Part shown: one piece after another, positions 1 to 7,891 of the stretch | Layout of the letters: every line of letters begins with the position of its first letter | Position numbering within the stretch: the first letter of the stretch is position 1 | Source: Hyphomicrobiaceae bacterium | GTDB taxonomy: Bacteria > Pseudomonadota > Alphaproteobacteria > Rhizobiales > Aestuariivirgaceae | DNA: 64,000 bases | Direction of reading: 5' to 3' | Assembly (NCBI GenBank): GCA_900298995.1 | Contig: OMIC01000008.1 | Span: 147,895 to 211,894, forward strand | Notes under the pieces: model-generated | Told to the model about the DNA's origin: nothing | Seen by the model: only the letters and a program-made list of their open reading frames with translations | Database searches by the model: none | Position numbers and translations under genes: made by a program

Positions 1-601
1 CTGGCGCGGTGTCACGGTGGTGACGCTGGTCTCGGACGTGCCGGGCTCCAAGCGCGTGCATTATGCCGGGATAGACAATTCCTCGGCCGGACGGACGGCC
101 GCCAGCCTCATGGGCCGCTTCCTGCGCGGGCTGTCGGGCAAGGTGGGCCTGATCGCGGGCTCGCTGGCGCTGCGCGACCACATCGAGCGCCAGTTCGGCT
201 TCGAGCAGGTACTGGCGCATGAATATCCCAATCTCAAGGTGCTGCCGGTGCGTGAATCCCGCGACGACTGGCGAAAGCTTGAGGAGATGACGGGCCAGCT
301 TCTCGCCGAACACGAGGATCTGCTCGGCATCTACAACGTGGGCGGCGGCACGCGCGGCATCGTCTCGGCGCTCGAACAGGCAGGGCGTGCGCGCGACGTG
401 GTGCTGCTCGGCCATGACCTGAGCGATTCCAACCGCAAGGCGCTGATCCGCGGCACCATCGATGCAGTCATCAACCAGGACCCCGGCCATGAGGTTCGCA
501 GCGCCATTCGCGTGCTCATCGCCAAGGCCGACAACGTTCCGCTGATCGAATCGCAGGAGCGGATCCGGATCGACATCTTTTTGAGGGACAATCTACCCTA
601 G
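1..601 (+). CDS. LacI-family transcriptional regulator, C-terminal part (5' end outside window)
   Basis: The reading frame is open from the left edge, so this is the 3' part of a longer gene; the first in-frame ATG/GTG is not its true start. The visible part of about 199 residues is the type I periplasmic-binding-like effector domain of LacI/GalR regulators: an SDVPGS segment, then YAGIDNSSAGRTAA, then GLIAGS, GIYNVGGGTRG and LLGHDLSD, ending in the family pattern VINQDPGHE. The DNA-binding helix-turn-helix would lie upstream of the window. Such proteins usually sense a sugar or polyol and repress a neighbouring catabolic operon; the Gfo/Idh/MocA dehydrogenase nearby would fit, but the ligand cannot be read from sequence. 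Its TAG stop overlaps the stop of the convergent gene in a shared CTAG. Confidence 0.88.
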   Translation, partial: WRGVTVVTLVSDVPGSKRVHYAGIDNSSAGRTAASLMGRFLRGLSGKVGLIAGSLALRDHIERQFGFEQVLAHEYPNLKVLPVRESRDDWRKLEEMTGQLLAEHEDLLGIYNVGGGTRGIVSALEQAGRARDVVLLGHDLSDSNRKALIRGTIDAVINQDPGHEVRSAIRVLIAKADNVPLIESQERIRIDIFLRDNLP

Positions 602-957
602 TGTTGTCGGGTCCTTCTCCGGAGGTGTAGGAAGGCCAAAACGCAAAGGCCTAGACCGATGCCGACCATGCCTGGCATGGCCAGCGTCATAGCAGCCATG
701 ATTGACAGCTCGGTCGCGAATTGGCCGAAACCGCAAGGCGCCGTCTCTCCGTTCCAGCCGCCGCAATTGCCTTCGAATTGAAGAAGCCAGATGAGCGCCA
801 AGAGGCAATATCCAGCCGCCAGTGGCGCCAACAGGGCTAGCGTGTGTGACCGCCATATTGGGCGCTTTGGCGAGGGATTCTTCGCCGAAAGCCAGACCAT
901 CACAGATGGGGCCAGGACCAGCAGGCCCATGATGAGGAAAGCGACCAGTACAAGCAT
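598..957 (-). CDS. small integral membrane protein of unknown function
   Basis: A protein of 119 residues with three clear hydrophobic segments, at about residues 1-22 (LVLVAFLIMGLLVLAPSV), 38-60 (HTLALLAPLAAGYCLLALIW) and 84-110, followed by a basic end (HLRRRTRQH). A loop with two cysteines (EGNCGGWNGETAPCGFG) lies between segments two and three, and the charge pattern suggests it may be outside the membrane. I do not recognise a family. It converges on the LacI-type gene and shares its CTAG stop. The hydrophobic pattern, RBS-like bases ahead of the ATG and lack of a better frame make it a probable real gene. Function is unknown. Confidence 0.6.
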   Translation of the reverse strand: MLVLVAFLIMGLLVLAPSVMVWLSAKNPSPKRPIWRSHTLALLAPLAAGYCLLALIWLLQFEGNCGGWNGETAPCGFGQFATELSIMAAMTLAMPGMVGIGLGLCVLAFLHLRRRTRQH

Positions 958-970
958 GAGTCTCAGCCTC

Positions 971-1975
971 CTATAATGAATAGAATGCGGGGCACTTCTC
1001 CTGCGGGATGGCGATGGCGCCCGTGGCAGTCAGTGCCCGCACCCCGGCATCGGCCGCGACCGTGACGAGATAGCCGTCCCAGGCGGACGCGCCGGCCGGG
1101 ACACCTGTCGAGATCGACTTGATCCACGCCTGGTTCTGGATGCGATAGGCGGCGGCAAAGCGCGGACGCCAGTCCGGGGCGAGGCTGGTGGATGTCACGC
1201 CATCATGCCGGACGGCGGTGTTGAGCGCGGGACCGAAGGCGATGCAGCCGGTCTCGCACACCAGTTCGCCACGCACGTCATAGCCATATTGGGCGTTGAG
1301 GAAGAGCTCGACATCGACGAGCTGGCCGGCGCTGGTTTCGAAGACAGCGAGGAGCGGATCGTGAAAACGCGCCAGCGCGGATTTGCGCGGCCGCAGCACC
1401 TGAACGCGGGTCAGTTCGGCGGACAGCACGAAGCGGGTGATGTCGATCTCGTGGCCGCAGGAGCTGAAGATGGAGGCGGCCTCATCGAAATGCGGGGCGG
1501 CGGTGGCGTTGCGGTGAACGCAGTGGAAGGCGAGCGCCGCGCCGAAGCGGCCGCTTTCGAGCTGCTGCTTCACCTCGATATAGCCGGGATCGAAGCGGCG
1601 CATGAAACCGAGCTGGACGAGCCGCTTGCCTGCCGAAAGCTCGGCCTCGATCACACGGAGGCCCTCGGCGGCGGTGGGTGCGAGGGGTTTTTCGCAGAGC
1701 ACGGGCTTTCCGGCCTTGATGCAGGCGATGGTGTAGTCGGCGTGGGTGGCGTCGGGCGAGGCGATCAGCACCGCGCCAACTTCCGGATCGGCGATGAGGG
1801 CATAGGGATCAGCCATGACGCGACCCGCGCCGGTTTCATCGGCCACGGCTTTCGCCCGTGTGGCATCGGCGTCGGAAATGGCGGCAAGGTGGGCGCCCGC
1901 CACCGATCCTGCGATAATGCGGGCATGGTCGGCTCCCATGATGCCCGCGCCGATGATGCCGACTCCGATGCTCAT
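971..1975 (-). CDS. Gfo/Idh/MocA family NAD(P)-dependent oxidoreductase
   Basis: This protein of 334 residues starts MSIGVGIIGAGIMG, the glycine-rich Rossmann turn of the family, and carries the EKPLAPT motif near residue 97 in which the lysine is catalytic. The C-terminal half is the alpha/beta substrate domain, with CGHEIDITRF corresponding to the conserved catalytic GxHxxD region. Family members oxidise sugars, inositols and related polyols; inositol 2-dehydrogenase is the closest general type, but the substrate is not set by sequence. An in-frame ATG lies 12 bases upstream (1987); I prefer 1975 because the protein then begins directly at the first beta strand. The LacI-type regulator a kilobase away could control it, which is inference. 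Confidence 0.88.
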   Translation of the reverse strand: MSIGVGIIGAGIMGADHARIIAGSVAGAHLAAISDADATRAKAVADETGAGRVMADPYALIADPEVGAVLIASPDATHADYTIACIKAGKPVLCEKPLAPTAAEGLRVIEAELSAGKRLVQLGFMRRFDPGYIEVKQQLESGRFGAALAFHCVHRNATAAPHFDEAASIFSSCGHEIDITRFVLSAELTRVQVLRPRKSALARFHDPLLAVFETSAGQLVDVELFLNAQYGYDVRGELVCETGCIAFGPALNTAVRHDGVTSTSLAPDWRPRFAAAYRIQNQAWIKSISTGVPAGASAWDGYLVTVAADAGVRALTATGAIAIPQEKCPAFYSL

Positions 1976-2120
1976 GATGCCTCCCATGCAAATCCTGCTG
2001 ACGATGCTAGCCGAAGTCGCGTGACCCGGGAACCGGCTTGTTGCGCGGGCCAGCGGCGCCGCCTGTTACCATCGCCGCACTGGCCGCCGAGCCAGTCATC
2101 CGCGCTGGCTGAGGCCCGCC

Positions 2121-3218
2121 TTACTGCACCGTGCCACGGGCATCGACCCGCACGGCGCCAAGAACCGCGTCGCCGCGCGTGAACACCACCTTGTCGAAGA
2201 GATTGGTGACCGGGCAGACGTGATTGGGTGTGATGCGCACCAGGTCGCCAACCCTTGGCTTGTCGTTGAGCCTGGAGATGTCGAGAAAGCCGTGTTCCTC
2301 CGACATGGCGTAGACCTTCGCGCCGGAGAGGGCGCGCACCTCGCCATAGCCCTCGAGCCCCAGAAGATCACTGGTCAGCGCCTTTGAACCGGCATCGATC
2401 ATCGCGCGGTCTCCGGTCGGAACGCTCACGACCGTCGCGAGCACCGCTAGCGCGCAGTCCTGCGCGGCGGCGGAACCTGCGGCGACCTGCATCCGGTCAT
2501 TGTAGATATAGGTTCCGGCCCGGTATTCGCTGACATGCGCGAGGCCCTCATCCGACCACATGTCCGGGGTACCGCCGGTCGATATGGCAGGCGAGGCAAG
2601 ACCTGTCCGTTCAAGACCTGCTCGCGCAGCGTCGAGAAACGCGGCCATGTGGCCGCGCGCGCCATTCTTCGGAAGGGTCATCAGGCCCCCGAACGTCAGC
2701 CCCGGTGTCCGGTCAATCGCCTGGGCCAGCGCGATGGCGGCCTCCGGGCTCTGCACGCCGTTGCGGGCCGCCCCCGTGTCGCATTCGACCAGAACCGCGA
2801 TGTCGCGCCCGGATTGGGCCGCGGCATGGGAGAGGCCTTCGAGCACGGCCTCATTGTCGGCCACGACCTTGATGGCCGTGGTGCGGGCCAGGGCCGCAAG
2901 CCGGTCCAGTTTGTGAGCACCGACCACGTTGAAGGTGAGCAGCATGTCGGAGATTCCTGCTGCCGCCATGACTTCGGCCTCGCCGAGTTTCTGCACCGTG
3001 ATGCCGCCGGCCCCCAGCGCGAGCTGGGCCCTGGCAAGGCCCGCGAGCTTGTGGGTCTTGATGTGCGGGCGATTGGCAAAGCCCGCCTTGTCGCAGCGCG
3101 CTTGCCAGCGCCCGAGATTGCGCGAGACCACATCGATGTCGATCACCGGTACGGGGGTTTCGAGATCTTCGAGCCGCTGGCCCACGGATTCGAGGTCGAG
3201 AAAGGTCTCCAGATTCAT
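2121..3218 (-). CDS. D-threonine aldolase-like PLP enzyme (DSD1/alanine racemase fold)
   Basis: This protein of 365 residues belongs to the fold-type III PLP group that includes D-threonine aldolase and D-serine dehydratase. The PLP-binding lysine lies in RPHIKTHK (K54). The metal-site signature of this group, a His-X-Cys pair, is present near the C-terminus in PNHVCPV (H333 and C335). The motif STGGTPD supplies the phosphate-binding turn. The expected reaction is a retro-aldol cleavage of D-beta-hydroxy amino acids to glycine and an aldehyde, or dehydration of D-serine; sequence does not separate the two. It lies 145 bases behind the Gfo/Idh/MocA gene on the same strand and is divergent from terC, with 133 bases between the start codons. 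Confidence 0.85.
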   Translation of the reverse strand: MNLETFLDLESVGQRLEDLETPVPVIDIDVVSRNLGRWQARCDKAGFANRPHIKTHKLAGLARAQLALGAGGITVQKLGEAEVMAAAGISDMLLTFNVVGAHKLDRLAALARTTAIKVVADNEAVLEGLSHAAAQSGRDIAVLVECDTGAARNGVQSPEAAIALAQAIDRTPGLTFGGLMTLPKNGARGHMAAFLDAARAGLERTGLASPAISTGGTPDMWSDEGLAHVSEYRAGTYIYNDRMQVAAGSAAAQDCALAVLATVVSVPTGDRAMIDAGSKALTSDLLGLEGYGEVRALSGAKVYAMSEEHGFLDISRLNDKPRVGDLVRITPNHVCPVTNLFDKVVFTRGDAVLGAVRVDARGTVQ

Positions 3219-3815
3219 CTGAGCGGCTCCGTGTTTCTGGCCAGTCTAGCATCATCCCGCCCCCCAGGTGAATGACCCGGCTGCCGGAAGGACCCTCTTG
3301 CACTGGGGCCGGGGTTGGTGCTGAAAGCCGCCAGGTGGGGGACCAAGCGTGATGGATTTCGTGCAATCTCTGATGACGGGCGATGCGCTGTGGGCGCTGG
3401 GGCAGGTCATCATGATCGATCTCGTTCTGGCGGGTGACAATGCGGTCGTGATCGGACTGGCGGCCTCCGGGCTGCCGAAGGCTCAGCGCAACAAGGCAAT
3501 CCTTGTCGGCATTCTGGCCGCCACGCTCTTGCGCATCGTGTTCGCGGCGATCGCGACCCAGCTGCTCCAGCTGCTCGGGCTCATCCTGATCGGCGGAATT
3601 CTGCTGCTCTGGGTATGCTGGAAGATGTGGCGCGAACTGCGCGACAGCCGCCACCAGGAGGAGGGCGCCGAGGCCGTCACCGGCGAGGACCTGAATGCCG
3701 ATGGCACCATTGGCGCGCCGCCCGGCCGCAAGAGCTTTGCCCAGGCTGCCTGGCAGATCGTCATCGCGGACGTCTCGATGTCGCTGGACAATGTGCTGGC
3801 GGTGGCAGGGGCTGC

Positions 3816-3823
3816 CCGCGAGC
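3816..3823 (+). repeat. left arm of inverted repeat bounding the terC inversion
   Basis: CCGCGAGC, the exact reverse complement of 3873-3880. Two further positions just inside also match after one mismatch. Confidence 0.8.
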
Positions 3824-3872
3824 CCCATCAGCGCCACTGACAGCCCCAGCCCGATCACCAGCACGGCGGGGT

Positions 3873-3880
3873 GCTCGCGG
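3873..3880 (-). repeat. right arm of inverted repeat bounding the terC inversion
   Basis: GCTCGCGG, the reverse complement of the left arm at 3816-3823. The arms are 49 bases apart. Confidence 0.8.
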
Positions 3881-4044
3881 CCTCGCTGATTGCAAAACTG
3901 CTGCAGAAACATCGCTGGATCGCCTATGTCGGGCTGGCCATCATTCTCTATGTCGCGCTGGAGATGATCTATCGCGGTTTTCTTGAAGTCTTTCCCAATG
4001 TAACGTGACCGGCGGAACCGGTTTTTCATTCAGAGCGCAGGGCC

Positions 4045-5370
4045 ATGACAATCAGCTTTCACGATCTCTCGAAGATGACGCGCGTCGAGCGCGACCGCCT
4101 GCTGCGCCGCACCGAGGCTGATCTCTCGGCCTTCGAGGACAAGGTGAGGCCGATCATCGAGGCGGTGCGCGTCGAGGGCGACGAGGCCCTGGCGCGGTTT
4201 GCCCGTGACCTTGACAAGGCCCCCGTGCAGGCGGCCGCCATTGCCGCCACGGCGGCGGATTTCGAACGTGCCGAAAAGACGCTTGATCCCAGGGTTCGCG
4301 AGGCGTTGGCCTTCATGGCGGTGTCGATCCGCAAGTTCCACGAAGACCAGAAGCCCGAGGAAATGTGGTTTCACGAGATCCAGCCCGGCGTGTTCGCCGG
4401 CGACCGGACGACGGCCATTCCCTCGGTTGCCTGCTATATTCCGCGCGGCAAGGGCGCCTTCCCGTCTTCCGTGCTGATGCAATCAATCCCTGCCAAGGTG
4501 GCTGGCGTGCGTGATATCGCCATCATCACGCCGCCCGGGCCTGATGGAAACATCGACGATGCCACGCTGGTGGCCGCGGGCATGGCGGGTGTGTCGAAAG
4601 TTTTCAAGGCAGGCGGCGCACAGGGTATCGCGGCGGTGGCGCATGGCACCCAGACGGTGCCGAAATGCAGCAAGGTGGTGGGGCCGGGAAGCCCGTGGGT
4701 GGGAGCGGCGAAGCGGCTTCTCTCGCATCTCATCGATGTCGGAACCCCCGCCGGGCCCAGCGAGCTCATCGTGCTGGCCGACGAGACGGCCGATGGCCGG
4801 CTTGCCGGCCTCGATCTCATCATCGAGTCTGAACACGGGCCCGACTCTTCCGCCTTTCTCGTGACCTGGAGCCGCAAGGTGGCAGAGGATGCGATGCAGG
4901 CCATTCCTGAGTTCTGGGCGCAGATGGGCGCGCAGCGTTCCGGCTTCTCGAAAACGGTTCTGGGCGGCGCCATGGGCGGCATCGTGCTGGCGCGCGACGA
5001 GGCCGAGGCCATTGCCTTCTGCAACGACTATGCGCCGGAGCATCTCGGCGTTCATTCCGACGAGCCGTTCCAGTATCTGGGCCGTCTCGAACATGCGGGC
5101 GAAATCCTGCTCGGCCGCCACACGCCGCCGACGCTCGGCAATTTCACCATCGGCGTCAACCATGTGCTGCCGACAAGCGGCTGGGCGAAGACCGGTTCCC
5201 CGCTCACCGTGCATAACTTCATGAAGCGCACCTCGGTGGCCTATGTCACGGCGAAGGGCTACCCGGAACTCGCCCGCCACGCCGAGGTAATCGCCACCTA
5301 TGAGGGCTTCGACGGCCATGCCAATGCGGTGTCCGAAACCCGGAACCGGCTGTTGAGGACCAATCGATGA
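4045..5370 (+). CDS. HisD-like dehydrogenase (histidinol / sulfopropanediol dehydrogenase family)
   Basis: A 441-residue member of the HisD fold, which oxidises a primary alcohol to an acid in two NAD-dependent steps. The catalytic PEHL pair is kept (E332, H333), as are NHVLPT (H373) and the last metal histidine in GFDGHANAV (H425). Against E. coli HisD as I recall it, two of the four zinc ligands differ: Gln259 is Glu here (E261 in ESEHGPDS) and Asp360 is Asn (N366 in LGNFTIGVNH). There is no his gene around. Both points suggest a catabolic paralogue, for example of the HpsN type that converts 2,3-dihydroxypropane-1-sulfonate to sulfolactate, rather than histidine biosynthesis. The following ThDP gene overlaps by four bases (ATGA), so they are translationally coupled. 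Confidence 0.8.
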   Translation: MTISFHDLSKMTRVERDRLLRRTEADLSAFEDKVRPIIEAVRVEGDEALARFARDLDKAPVQAAAIAATAADFERAEKTLDPRVREALAFMAVSIRKFHEDQKPEEMWFHEIQPGVFAGDRTTAIPSVACYIPRGKGAFPSSVLMQSIPAKVAGVRDIAIITPPGPDGNIDDATLVAAGMAGVSKVFKAGGAQGIAAVAHGTQTVPKCSKVVGPGSPWVGAAKRLLSHLIDVGTPAGPSELIVLADETADGRLAGLDLIIESEHGPDSSAFLVTWSRKVAEDAMQAIPEFWAQMGAQRSGFSKTVLGGAMGGIVLARDEAEAIAFCNDYAPEHLGVHSDEPFQYLGRLEHAGEILLGRHTPPTLGNFTIGVNHVLPTSGWAKTGSPLTVHNFMKRTSVAYVTAKGYPELARHAEVIATYEGFDGHANAVSETRNRLLRTNR

Positions 5371-7034
5371 GCAGCCGCACCGGCGGCCGGATTCTTGTCG
5401 ATCAGCTCAGGGCGCATGGAGTCCGCCAGGTGTTCTGCGTGCCGGGCGAAAGCTATCTCGCGGTGCTGGACGCCCTTCATGAATCGGGGATTGGCACCAT
5501 TGTCTGCCGTCAGGAGGGCGGGGCGGCCTATATGGCCGAAGCGGCCGGCAAGATGACGGGCCAGCCCGGCATCGTGATGGTGACGCGCGGGCCGGGTGCG
5601 ACCAATGCCTCCGGCGGAATCCATGTGGCGGCGCAGGATTCCACGCCGCTCATCATGTTCGTGGGCCAGGTGGCGCGCGACATGAGGGACCGCGAGGCCT
5701 TTCAGGAGCTCGATTACAGGGCCGTGTTCGGTTCCATTGCCAAGTGGGTTGTCGAGATCGACCGCGCCGAGCGCATTCCTGAACTCGTCAGCCGCGCCTT
5801 CCACGTGGCCTGCCAGGGCAGGCCCGGACCGGTGGTCGTGGCCCTGCCCGAGGACATGCTGACCGAGACCGCCGTCTGCGCCGACGCGCCGTGTTTTTCA
5901 CCTGTGGTGACACGGCCCGGCGCGGACGACATGGAGGCGCTCCGCCGCCGCCTGCTGGCCGCGGCACGGCCCATCGTCATCGCCGGCGGATCGGGCTGGA
6001 CCGCCCGGGGCGTGGACGACCTCATGCGGTTCGCCGAGAATTTCGCGCTGCCCGTGGCCGTGAGCTTCCGCCGCCAGATGCTGTTTCCGGCCGATCACCC
6101 GAACTTCGCGGGCGATATCGGCATCGGTCCCAATCCCCGACTGCTCGAACGCGTCAGGGCAGCCGACCTCGTGCTCCTTGCCGGTGGCCGCCTCTCGGAG
6201 ATGCCCGCGCAGGGCTATGCGCTGCTCGATGTTCCGGGCGATGGCGGGCGTCTCATCCATGTTCATCCGGGTGCGGAGGAACTGAACAAGACCTACCGCG
6301 CCGGGCTTGGCATTCTGGCAACGCCCCATGCCTTCGCCGCCGCCGCCGCCGCCTTGCCGCGCCCCGATGCCGTGCCTTGGGCTGGCGCGGCAGCCTCGGC
6401 GCATGCCGATTACCTCGACTGGAGCAACCCCGCGAAGATCACGACGCCGGGCGCGCTGCAGATGGCGGGGGTGATGGCTCATCTCCGGGAGGCGATGCCC
6501 GCCGACACGATCTGTTGCAATGGCGCGGGCAACTACGCCACATGGTTGAATCGCTTCTGGCCGTACCGCAGCTTTGCCTCGCAGCTCGCGCCGACCTCGG
6601 GCACCATGGGCTATGGCGTTCCGGCCGCGGTTGCCGCGAAGCTTCTGGCGCCGGAGCGCGAGGTCATCGCCTTCGCGGGCGACGGCTGCTTCCTGATGAA
6701 CGGCCAGGAGTTCGCCACCGCGATCCAGCATGATCTGCCGATCATCGTGGTGGTGGTGGACAATGGCATGTATGGCACCATCCGCATGCATCAGGAGCGG
6801 GAGTACCCCGGCCGCGTCTCCGGCACGGCGCTCGTCAATCCGGATTTCGCCGCCCTGGCACGTTCCTATGGCGGTCATGGCGAGACGGTGCGGGAAACCG
6901 CCGAATTCGCCCCGGCCCTGGCGCGGACCCGCGCGAGCGGCAAGCCCGCCATCATCCACTGCCTGATTGACCCCGAGGCGATCACGCCCGCCCGCAGCCT
7001 GAGCGACATCCGCCGGGCGGCGCTTGCCAAATAG
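5367..7034 (+). CDS. thiamine diphosphate-dependent enzyme, acetolactate synthase large-subunit-like
   Basis: A 555-residue enzyme with the three domains of the ThDP/POX family. The N-terminal PYR domain has the cofactor-activating glutamate in CRQEGGAAYMAEA (E50) and the TRGPGATNA loop. A central Rossmann-like domain contains VIAGGSGW. The C-terminal PP domain has the ThDP/Mg2+ motif GDGCFLMNGQEF followed by VVVVDNGMYG. It resembles catabolic acetolactate synthase-like proteins, with no regulatory ilvH-like subunit next door, so branched-chain biosynthesis is unlikely. Because it is coupled to the HisD-like dehydrogenase, it probably acts on a 2-oxo acid or aldehyde from the same pathway. 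The actual substrate is not shown by the sequence. Confidence 0.82.
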   Translation: MSSRTGGRILVDQLRAHGVRQVFCVPGESYLAVLDALHESGIGTIVCRQEGGAAYMAEAAGKMTGQPGIVMVTRGPGATNASGGIHVAAQDSTPLIMFVGQVARDMRDREAFQELDYRAVFGSIAKWVVEIDRAERIPELVSRAFHVACQGRPGPVVVALPEDMLTETAVCADAPCFSPVVTRPGADDMEALRRRLLAAARPIVIAGGSGWTARGVDDLMRFAENFALPVAVSFRRQMLFPADHPNFAGDIGIGPNPRLLERVRAADLVLLAGGRLSEMPAQGYALLDVPGDGGRLIHVHPGAEELNKTYRAGLGILATPHAFAAAAAALPRPDAVPWAGAAASAHADYLDWSNPAKITTPGALQMAGVMAHLREAMPADTICCNGAGNYATWLNRFWPYRSFASQLAPTSGTMGYGVPAAVAAKLLAPEREVIAFAGDGCFLMNGQEFATAIQHDLPIIVVVVDNGMYGTIRMHQEREYPGRVSGTALVNPDFAALARSYGGHGETVRETAEFAPALARTRASGKPAIIHCLIDPEAITPARSLSDIRRAALAK

Positions 7035-7076
7035 CACGGCTTGACGGCGGCCCCCTCCCTCCGCTCAAATGGTTTC

Positions 7077-7859
7077 ATGACCATCGCCACGCGAACCGCC
7101 ACCTTGCCGATTGCCGCCCATGCCGTCTGTGCGGCCGCCGGCGTGCGCGACGGCCTGCGCGCCGCGCAGTTCTATGTCCGGGATCTGGCCAATGCCGACC
7201 GCTTCGGCAAGGATGAGCCGCAGCGCGTGCCGTTCCTGTCGCGGGCCGTGGCGCAGGGCGCGCGGCTTGCCGACCGGCTGATGAGCTGTGGCGCCAATCT
7301 TTCGATCGCCCTGTTCATGCCAAGCTGGCGGACCCTGCCTTCGCCGTTCACACCGGGCCTCCTGCAGGAGGTGGCACGTGGCATCCGCGAGGAGAGCCTG
7401 ATCCACAATCCGGCCTTCAATGCCTATTTCTTCCGCTCGGCCATTCACATCGCGGGCCGCTATTCGGCACCGCCCTGGCTCATTCTCGAGCACCGCGTGG
7501 ACGCCGCGCGCCGCGCGCTGGCTGCGCGCGCCGAGGATCCTGCCTCGGGCAGCGAGATGATGGCGCGGATCCTGATCGCACTCGCCGAGCAGGGCCCCGT
7601 GGCGCGCATCGGCCCGGTCTCGGGCCGCAACCGGTTCTTCGCGCAGGTCGAGCCCAATGTTGCAGTCTATGCCATCGCCTGTGTGGCGCTGATGCTTGCC
7701 GAGGATGGCAAGCCCGCCGCTGCCATGGGCGAGGATGAATTCTTCTCCGTCACCGGGGCGCTCATCGGACCCCGGCTTCCGGCCATTGCCGCGCTCATCG
7801 GACAGAGGGACGAGGCTGGCCTGGCGCGGGAACTCGCCGACATCCAATCCATGTATTGA
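7077..7859 (+). CDS. conserved-looking protein of unknown function
   Basis: A 260-residue protein beginning MTIATRTATLP. A TTG-started extension from 7041 is possible, but ATG 7077 starts nearer the folded-looking part. It looks like a soluble, mostly helical protein rich in alanine and arginine, with no signal peptide or convincing membrane segment. Notable stretches are RAAQFYVRDLANADRF, LIHNPAFNAYFFRSA and QVEPNVAVYAIACVALM. I do not recognise the family and see no metal or nucleotide motif. It lies 42 bases behind the ThDP gene and 32 bases ahead of dusA on the same strand, so it may be cotranscribed with either. Confidence 0.6.
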   Translation: MTIATRTATLPIAAHAVCAAAGVRDGLRAAQFYVRDLANADRFGKDEPQRVPFLSRAVAQGARLADRLMSCGANLSIALFMPSWRTLPSPFTPGLLQEVARGIREESLIHNPAFNAYFFRSAIHIAGRYSAPPWLILEHRVDAARRALAARAEDPASGSEMMARILIALAEQGPVARIGPVSGRNRFFAQVEPNVAVYAIACVALMLAEDGKPAAAMGEDEFFSVTGALIGPRLPAIAALIGQRDEAGLARELADIQSMY

Positions 7860-7891
7860 GAAGTCCGGTTCGCGGAGCTAGAGGACGGGCC

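Larger units (their letters stand above)
3816..3880. other. inverted segment inside terC, candidate intragenic invertible element
   Basis: The segment 3824-3872 is flanked by 8-bp inverted repeats, CCGCGAGC at 3816-3823 and GCTCGCGG at 3873-3880. Its reverse complement continues the terC reading frame exactly, in register on both sides, encoding a typical TerC transmembrane helix. Length is preserved, so the event is a clean inversion between the two repeats. I see no invertase gene nearby. Confidence 0.85.
3352..4008 (+). pseudogene. TerC-family membrane protein, interrupted by an internal 65-bp inversion
   Basis: As written, the frame from ATG 3352 runs 162 residues and stops at TGA 3838-3840. 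It has the two Asp-containing signatures of TerC/YjbE proteins (DLVLAGDNAVV at 23-33 and ADVSMSLDNVLAVAGAA at 139-155) and hydrophobic helices. From residue 158 the sequence becomes polar (PHQRH), but the expected next helix, HPAVLVIGLGLSVALMGLA, is encoded on the opposite strand of this same spot. Inverting 3816-3880 gives a continuous 218-residue protein ending EMIYRGFLEVFPNVT at the in-frame TGA 4006-4008. TerC proteins are multi-helix transporters, several of which export manganese or load metalloenzymes. A GTG start at 3349 is also possible. Whether the gene is off, switchable or wrongly assembled cannot be told from one sequence. Confidence 0.85.

Noticed and set aside
1205..2182. Long plus-strand frame over the Gfo/Idh/MocA gene
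   Set aside because: GC-rich antisense shadow with biased composition; the minus strand encodes a clear family protein here.
3219..3351. Possible manganese (yybP-ykoY) riboswitch upstream of terC
   Set aside because: G-rich stretches are present, but I cannot fit the conserved loops. Not enough support.
3831..3840. GCCACTG resembling a cobalamin riboswitch box
   Set aside because: It lies inside the inverted terC segment and codes for the TerC helix on the other strand. No other riboswitch elements are seen.
2851..4029. A 392-residue minus-strand frame containing TerC-like residues
   Set aside because: It is a shadow frame across terC and the D-threonine-aldolase-like gene. The TerC-like stretch within it is explained by the inverted segment, not by a gene.
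4045..5370. True histidinol dehydrogenase of histidine biosynthesis
   Set aside because: No his genes nearby, and two of four metal ligands differ from HisD as recalled.
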